64,000 nt of DNA. Origin: Arthrobacter sp. SLBN-112. Its GTDB lineage: Bacteria; Actinomycetota; Actinomycetes; Actinomycetales; Micrococcaceae. Of this stretch, positions 60,212 to 64,000 are shown in pieces. The DNA is taken from positions 4,278,001 to 4,342,000 of the forward strand of contig NZ_VFMU01000001.1 in assembly GCF_006715225.1 (NCBI RefSeq). Direction: 5' to 3'. Position 1 is the stretch's first letter. The number at the start of each line of letters is the position of its first letter. The notes below the pieces were generated by a model. That model did not search any database. It was not told where the DNA came from and saw nothing but the letters and a program-made list of their open reading frames with translations. A program made the position numbers and the translations under genes.

Positions 60212-60751
60212 CTACTCCCCGCGCAGACCCGCAAAGACGTTCTTGGGACGCTGCATCTCGCCGTGCTTGGCGCCGAGGATGATCACCAGGGCTGCGAAGC
60301 CGGGGATGGCCCACTGCAGGAGCTTGAGCTGCTGCTGGGCCGCCTTCAGCTCGTCCGAGGCCGCACCGTGCGGCTCCGTTGCGCCTTCGGCGCCTTCACC
60401 GGCGAGCTTCTCCACCTTCTTGCCCACGATGCCCGAGTACAGGGTCACGGCAGCGCCCACCACGGTAACGGCGGTCTTGATGACGGTGTCGCGGGCCACG
60501 CCTTCCTGCTTGGCGATGCGGCCCTTGTTCTCCCACGCAATGGCGAGATCGGCCACCAAGTGGGAGGCAAAGGCTGCAGTCTGGAACGGAGCCCACTTCA
60601 TCCAGCCTGCACTGGAAAGCCGGGTGCGCTCCGAAGGGTCCTTGGCCTGGGCCGCTGCGCCGTTGAGCCCGATGGCGCCCATCAGGGAGCCGCCAAACCA
60701 TGCTGCTGCCGTCAGGTCGTGAACTGAACGGGCAATGAGATTTCCTGCCAT
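60212..60751 (-). CDS. Small membrane protein of unknown function
   Basis: A 179-residue protein from ATG 60751 (MAGNLIARSV); ATG 60760 is a close alternative. It has three to four hydrophobic segments (DLTAAAWFGGSLMGAIGLNG, FASHLVADLAIA, VIKTAVTVVGAAVTLYSGIVG, LQWAIPGFAALVIILGA). Between the last two lies a charged region with a helix (SDELKAAQQQLKLL). I do not recognise the family, though it is of a type common in Arthrobacter. It is divergent from the small protein gene at 60912. Confidence 0.7.
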   Translation of the reverse strand: MAGNLIARSVHDLTAAAWFGGSLMGAIGLNGAAAQAKDPSERTRLSSAGWMKWAPFQTAAFASHLVADLAIAWENKGRIAKQEGVARDTVIKTAVTVVGAAVTLYSGIVGKKVEKLAGEGAEGATEPHGAASDELKAAQQQLKLLQWAIPGFAALVIILGAKHGEMQRPKNVFAGLRGE

Positions 60752-60845
60752 GATGTGCATTCCTAACGTTGTGAACTGGTTTCCAGATTGCCGCTGTGCC
60801 GCGGACTTCACTTGCGGTGTCCCATCGAGGTATGGTGCGCCCATG

Positions 60846-60867
60846 GTAAGCACACTTACTAATATTA
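60846..60867. promoter_or_regulatory. Divergent promoter region with inverted repeats
   Basis: GTAAG-CACA-CTTAC (60846-60859) runs into the palindrome TAATATTA (60860-60867), an AT-rich island between the membrane-protein gene and the gene at 60912. It may bind a regulator of both. Confidence 0.45.
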
Positions 60868-60898
60868 CGAAAGCCCGTTCGGGACCGGGTCAACCGCG

Positions 60899-60904
60899 TA
60901 ATAT
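60899..60904 (+). promoter_or_regulatory. -10 box of a predicted leaderless promoter (gene at 60912)
   Basis: TAATAT, 7 nt before the ATG at 60912. Confidence 0.55.
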
Positions 60905-60911
60905 CGTCGCC

Positions 60912-61202
60912 ATGGGAAATACAGGAACATTGTTCGGCTGGGCCTTCGGGGACCCCGCCCGTGAAAGTGACGGCGGCTACGTGGACGGCCTGCAGCGCGA
61001 GGCGCTCAGGAATGCGCGGGAAACCGCGAAGGCCAAAGGCGTGGAGGCTGTGACGGGTTCCGAGGTGTTCACCGTCCTCAGCGCGGATGATTCCCTGGTG
61101 GAGCTGGACAACGCCCCCGGCCAGCTGGTGGTCCGCTGCACGGTGCACGTCGAGGGCCCGGGCGCGGAGAAGCTGCGGGCCGAAGGGCCCATGAACGGCT
61201 GA
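60912..61202 (+). CDS. Unidentified small protein
   Basis: A 96-residue soluble protein starting at ATG 60912 (MGNTGTLFGWAFGDPARESD), where a TAATAT box lies 7 nt upstream. It has a short Gly-rich start, one long amphipathic helix (GLQREALRNARETAKAKG), and a small beta-rich end (EVFTVLSADDSLVELDN, LVVRCTVHVEG). No family recognised. It is followed after 3 nt by the DUF1206 gene and is probably co-transcribed with it. Confidence 0.7.
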   Translation: MGNTGTLFGWAFGDPARESDGGYVDGLQREALRNARETAKAKGVEAVTGSEVFTVLSADDSLVELDNAPGQLVVRCTVHVEGPGAEKLRAEGPMNG

Positions 61203-61205
61203 ACC

Positions 61206-62033
61206 ATGTCCGACGGCGATTCCACCCTCAGCCAGGCAGCGGACGCTGTCGAGGAAGCGTCCAACCACAAGGCCCTGGACGTCCTGGCCCGCAGCGGGTT
61301 CGCCGTCATGGCCCTGCTCCACGTGATCATCGGCGCCATTGCCATCGCCATCGCCTTCGGCCATCCGGGCGACGCCGAGCCCACCGGTGCCATCGCCCAG
61401 CTCGCCGACAACACGTGGGGACCATTTGTCATGTGGGCGTGCGTGGCAGCATGTCTCGGCCTTGCCCTCTGGCAGGCCAGCGAGGCCACGCTGCGCGCCC
61501 GGAGCCTCCCCCGCAAGGAACGGCTGGCCAAGCTGGTCTCCTCGGGGTTCCTGGCCATCGCCTACGGCAGCGTGGGCCTCACCTTCGCAGGCTTCGCCCT
61601 GGGCCAGCGCAGTGACTCCGGCGAGAACACCCGGGACTTCAGCGCCAGCCTGATGGCCCACCCGCTGGGGCCGTGGGTCCTCGCAGCCCTGGGCCTGACC
61701 GTCCTGGGCATCGGCATCTACTTCATGGTCAAGGGGTTCCGCCGCGGCTTCAAGGAAGAGCTGTTCCACTTCGACGGCACCCGGCGCGGCAGGCTCATCG
61801 ACAGCCTGGGCGTTACCGGCCACATTGCCAAGGGCGTGGCCCTGGTACTCACCGGGCTGCTCTTCGTCATTGCCGCCGCCAAGCACAACCCGGACGAGTC
61901 CACCGGCCTGGACGGCAGCCTCAAGGCCCTGCAGGACCACCCGTTCGGGCCCGCCCTGCTGGTGGCCATTGGAGCGGGATTCATCGCCTATGGGATCTTC
62001 GCACTTGTCCGCTCGCGGTTCGGCCGCATGTAA
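61206..62033 (+). CDS. DUF1206 membrane protein
   Basis: A 275-residue integral membrane protein built from three DUF1206 repeats of two helices each. Every repeat starts with an ARSGF/SSGF/GVTGH-type signature: DVLARSGFAVMALLHVIIGAIA, KLVSSGFLAIAYGSVGLTFAGF, SLGVTGHIAKGVALVLTGLLFV. Each then carries a Gly-rich second helix. The function of the family is unknown. It has no separate promoter; the preceding small gene stops 3 nt before. Confidence 0.9.
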   Translation: MSDGDSTLSQAADAVEEASNHKALDVLARSGFAVMALLHVIIGAIAIAIAFGHPGDAEPTGAIAQLADNTWGPFVMWACVAACLGLALWQASEATLRARSLPRKERLAKLVSSGFLAIAYGSVGLTFAGFALGQRSDSGENTRDFSASLMAHPLGPWVLAALGLTVLGIGIYFMVKGFRRGFKEELFHFDGTRRGRLIDSLGVTGHIAKGVALVLTGLLFVIAAAKHNPDESTGLDGSLKALQDHPFGPALLVAIGAGFIAYGIFALVRSRFGRM

Positions 62034-62061
62034 AGCCGAATTTCCGGGGTAGGAAGGAAAC

Positions 62062-62847
62062 ATGACCCAACAACTGCGCGTTGGTTCCGCCGTCACCGGG
62101 AGTGCCGGGGAGGCTTTCGCTGCCCTCTTCCGGCTCCTGAAACTCGCCCGCCCGGACCGGCCCATCCATCCCCGGGGACTTGGCCTGGCCGGGGAGCTCA
62201 CCAGGACCGGCAACCCTGCCGGCCCCAGTGGGATCGACTGGCTCGATTCCCCCGGCACTGACCAGGTGATGGCCCGATTTTCGCGATCCGTGGGGCTGCC
62301 GCAGGCGCTGCCGGACATCCTGGGCCTGGCCCTCCGGATTTCGCCTTCCGGCGATGCCGGCCTTGGTGCCGCTCCGGGTGCTGCCCTTGGTGCCGCCCCA
62401 ACTGCCGGTCTCGGCGCGGCCGCTGGTGCCAAACCCGCCGATGTCCTTTTCGCCTCCACGGGCTGGCGACTGCCCGGCCGGTTCCTGCTGATGCCGCGGC
62501 TGGATGTCGCCGGAGCCACCCTGACCACGCTGATGCCGTACCGCGGCCGGCGGGGCCCGGTGCTGCTGGGTCTGCGGACGCGGAACCTTCCATCGGGTTC
62601 ACTTGCATCCGGTGAATGGGAACTGGGCCTGTACTGGGCCAAACCGGGCGGGCCCTGGCGGGAATGCGGGGAACTGCGGCTGCATGCCGGCACTGATCCA
62701 GGGGACATCCCGCTTCGTTTCGACCCGTTGGGGAACCAGCCGCCCGGGGCCCGCACCTACGGCTGGGCCCGGCGGCTCCGGAAGCCGTCCTACCGGGCCG
62801 CACGGCGGCCGGCACCTCCCGCCGTCGTACGTTCCAAGGAACCCTGA
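62062..62847 (+). CDS. Unidentified protein with a catalase-like core
   Basis: A 261-residue protein with AGGAAGG before its ATG. The stretch QVMARFSRSVGLPQALPDILGLALRI recalls the catalase strand pattern (RFS...PDxxGFAxR), with RPIHPRGLGLAGEL before it, but the heme residues (His, Asn, tyrosine) are not present. A low-complexity insert (GLGAAPGAALGAAPTAGLG) breaks the middle (about 95-115). Similar actinobacterial proteins are labelled phosphodiesterase or hypothetical, without proof. Context is a run of small envelope or stress-type genes. Confidence 0.6.
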   Translation: MTQQLRVGSAVTGSAGEAFAALFRLLKLARPDRPIHPRGLGLAGELTRTGNPAGPSGIDWLDSPGTDQVMARFSRSVGLPQALPDILGLALRISPSGDAGLGAAPGAALGAAPTAGLGAAAGAKPADVLFASTGWRLPGRFLLMPRLDVAGATLTTLMPYRGRRGPVLLGLRTRNLPSGSLASGEWELGLYWAKPGGPWRECGELRLHAGTDPGDIPLRFDPLGNQPPGARTYGWARRLRKPSYRAARRPAPPAVVRSKEP

Positions 62848-62898
62848 CGCGCAACAGCCACAAGCCACGAAACCACCACCCGAACCGGAAGGAACTCC

Positions 62899-63348
62899 AT
62901 GTCCACCGTCTCGCAGCTGTTCACCTCCCCCGCGGCCGACGTCTGGCGGGTCATCGCAGACGGCTGGCTCTATTCCGGCTGGGTGGTGGGCGCGTCACGG
63001 ATCAGGGACGTGGACGCCGAATGGCCGCAACAGGACGCCCGGCTGCACCACTCGGTGGGCGCCTGGCCGCTGGTGATCGACGACAGCACGCGCGTTACCG
63101 CCGTCGAGCCGGGCCGCTCGCTGGAACTCGTGGCGCGCGGCTGGCCGATGGGTGAGGCGAAGGTGGAGATCACGGTGGAGGACCGCGGCGACCAGTGCCT
63201 GGTGACCATCGCCGAGGACGCCATCCGCGGGCCCGGCAAGCTGATGCCGAAGTTCCTGCGGGATCCGCTGATTTCAGTGCGGAACCGGGAGACCCTGCGG
63301 CGCCTGGAGCTGATGGCCGTTGGCGGCGCCGGCAAACAGAAGCCCTGA
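62899..63348 (+). CDS. SRPBCC-family (START-like) protein
   Basis: A 149-residue single-domain protein with the helix-grip fold used to bind hydrophobic ligands. Typical features are the opening SQLFTSPAADVWRVIADGWLYSGWV, the strand region LHHSVGAWPLVIDDSTRVTAVEPG, KVEITVEDRGDQCLVTIAEDA, and the long C-terminal helix with RNRETLRRLELMA. GGAAGGA precedes the ATG. Ligand unknown. It is likely co-transcribed with the two genes before it. Confidence 0.87.
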   Translation: MSTVSQLFTSPAADVWRVIADGWLYSGWVVGASRIRDVDAEWPQQDARLHHSVGAWPLVIDDSTRVTAVEPGRSLELVARGWPMGEAKVEITVEDRGDQCLVTIAEDAIRGPGKLMPKFLRDPLISVRNRETLRRLELMAVGGAGKQKP

Positions 63349-63374
63349 ACAGCGCGGCCGGGTTAAGGCACTTT

Positions 63375-63420
63375 AACGCAGGAACCGCGGGACCAAATGG
63401 CCCCGCGGTTCCTGCGTTTT
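63375..63420. terminator. Bidirectional terminator between SRPBCC and ferredoxin reductase genes
   Basis: A long stem (AACGCAGGAACCGCGGG and CCCGCGGTTCCTGCGTT) with a short loop, followed by TTTTG on the plus strand. It serves two converging genes. Confidence 0.85.
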
Positions 63421-63432
63421 GTCGATAGGCGG

Positions 63433-64000
63433 TTAGACCTGCGCGGCCACGCCGTCACGGGAGATGTCCACCATGTCCTCGCGCGGGACCACCTTGACGC
63501 GCTCACGCTTGACCTCCACGCCGTGCGAGCCGCCCGCCTCGGTGGCTGCTGCGCCGAGCGCAAGTTCGTGCGCGTCCAGGGCAAGCCAGCCTTCCCAGCT
63601 GGTGAACTTCACGCCGCGGGCGTCGAGGAGCTCGACGACGGCGTCCTCCTCAGGTGCCGAAGCGACGGGGAGGTTTTCGCGGTCTTCCAGCAGGTAGGTC
63701 ACGGTTTCCAGGGCGTCGCCCTTGGTGTGGCCGATGAGGCCGACCGGTCCGCGCTTGATCCAGCCGGTGGCGTAGATGCCCGGCACGTGCTGGCCGTCGA
63801 CGTCCAGGACGCGGCCGCCGTCGTTCACGACGACGCCCTTCTTGTGGTCGAACTCCACGTCCGGGAGGGCGGAACCAAAGTAGCCGATGGCGCGGTAGAC
63901 GGCCTGGACCGGGTAGTCCACGTACTCGCCGGTGCCGCGGGCGTTGCCGGTGCCGTCCAGCTCGGTGCGCTCGAACTTGATGCCGGCCACCTTGCCCGGG
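63433..64000 (-). CDS. Second ferredoxin-NADP+ reductase, C-terminal part only
   Basis: The frame runs to the right window edge, so only the last 188 residues or so are seen. They match the C-terminal third of the reductase at 46726 almost throughout: GIKFERTELDGTGNARGTGEYV then DYPVQAVYRAIGYFGSALPD, GWIKRGPVGLIGHTKGDALE, and RERVKVVPREDMVDISRDG. It is thus a paralogue of the FprA-like enzyme, with a slightly longer end. The N-terminal FAD domain lies outside the window. Confidence 0.9.
   Translation of the reverse strand, partial: PGKVAGIKFERTELDGTGNARGTGEYVDYPVQAVYRAIGYFGSALPDVEFDHKKGVVVNDGGRVLDVDGQHVPGIYATGWIKRGPVGLIGHTKGDALETVTYLLEDRENLPVASAPEEDAVVELLDARGVKFTSWEGWLALDAHELALGAAATEAGGSHGVEVKRERVKVVPREDMVDISRDGVAAQV

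Noticed and set aside
60396..62756. A 786-codon open frame on the minus strand
   Set aside because: It is the complement of several real plus-strand genes (60912, DUF1206, 62062) and has no family motif or start signal.
1..64000. Mobile elements, phage genes, CRISPR arrays, rRNA
   Set aside because: I looked for transposase or integrase motifs, terminal repeats, regularly spaced direct repeats and rRNA-like stretches and saw none.

Overview
The window comes from a high-GC actinobacterium. The gene families, the strong high-GC codon bias and the many leaderless promoters fit a member of the Micrococcaceae, most likely an Arthrobacter/Pseudarthrobacter-type soil organism; that assignment is inferred from remembered gene content, not from a search. 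It looks like chromosomal core and accessory-core sequence. I see no transposase, integrase, phage gene, rRNA operon or CRISPR array. Three tRNA genes (Met-CAT, Thr-GGT, Tyr-GTA) are present, all on the minus strand.

Layout. 1-5 kb: a YidC-type insertase, two tRNAs, a DEAD-box RNA helicase with a long untranslated leader, and a MOSC protein. 5-9.6 kb: a four-gene plus-strand operon of a YgiB-like membrane protein, a YgiC-like glutathionylspermidine-synthase-family ATP-grasp ligase, an amino-acid permease and an acyl-CoA dehydrogenase. 9.6-16.7 kb: an HxlR regulator with an MFS transporter and an SDR, the transsulfuration pair cystathionine beta-synthase and MetB, a VOC protein and an AlkA-like glycosylase. 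16.8-19.7 kb: an accessory locus with a WXG100-like/calpain-type cysteine protease, a cognate lipoprotein and a decayed second copy of that lipoprotein. 19.7-24.9 kb: acyl-CoA synthetase, ABM protein, thioredoxin, thioesterase, a secreted LysM/sortase-like protein and a CBS-domain protein. 25-29 kb: a 992-residue DUF4062-STAND-TPR protein, then a sulfocyanin-like cupredoxin and a SHOCT protein. 30-34.5 kb: YajQ, then a complete efeUOB ferrous-iron uptake operon behind a DtxR/IdeR-like box. 34.6-39.7 kb: HtpX, an MFS transporter, a Fur-family regulator with catalase, and a DUF2461 protein. 39.8-46 kb: an APC permease and an alcohol/aldehyde oxidation operon (regulator, aldehyde dehydrogenase, alcohol dehydrogenase, DUF779). 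46-54.9 kb: a DUF4304 protein, ferredoxin-NADP reductase, topoisomerase IB, RarD, and a GABA/aminobutyraldehyde module (GabT, aldehyde dehydrogenase, divergent PucR regulator). 54.9-64 kb: CYTH-CHAD protein, CynX/NimT-type transporter with a FadR-type regulator, AI-2E-family exporter, several small membrane proteins, a catalase-like protein, an SRPBCC protein, and the C-terminal part of a second ferredoxin-NADP reductase.

How the parts work together. Several groups are clear pathway units: CBS-MetB (homocysteine to cystathionine and sulfur amino acids), EfeU-EfeO-EfeB (iron permease, periplasmic-type iron carrier, Tat-exported DyP peroxidase), Fur-family regulator plus catalase (peroxide response), AdhP plus aldehyde dehydrogenase (alcohol to acid), and aminobutyraldehyde dehydrogenase plus GabT (aminobutyraldehyde to GABA to succinic semialdehyde). 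A recurring sequence-level theme is a TANNNT -10 box exactly 6-7 nt upstream of the start codon at 14 start sites, which predicts leaderless mRNAs. The most unusual gene set is the WXG100-calpain/lipoprotein locus at 16.8-19.7 kb, which has the organisation of a secreted effector-immunity module.
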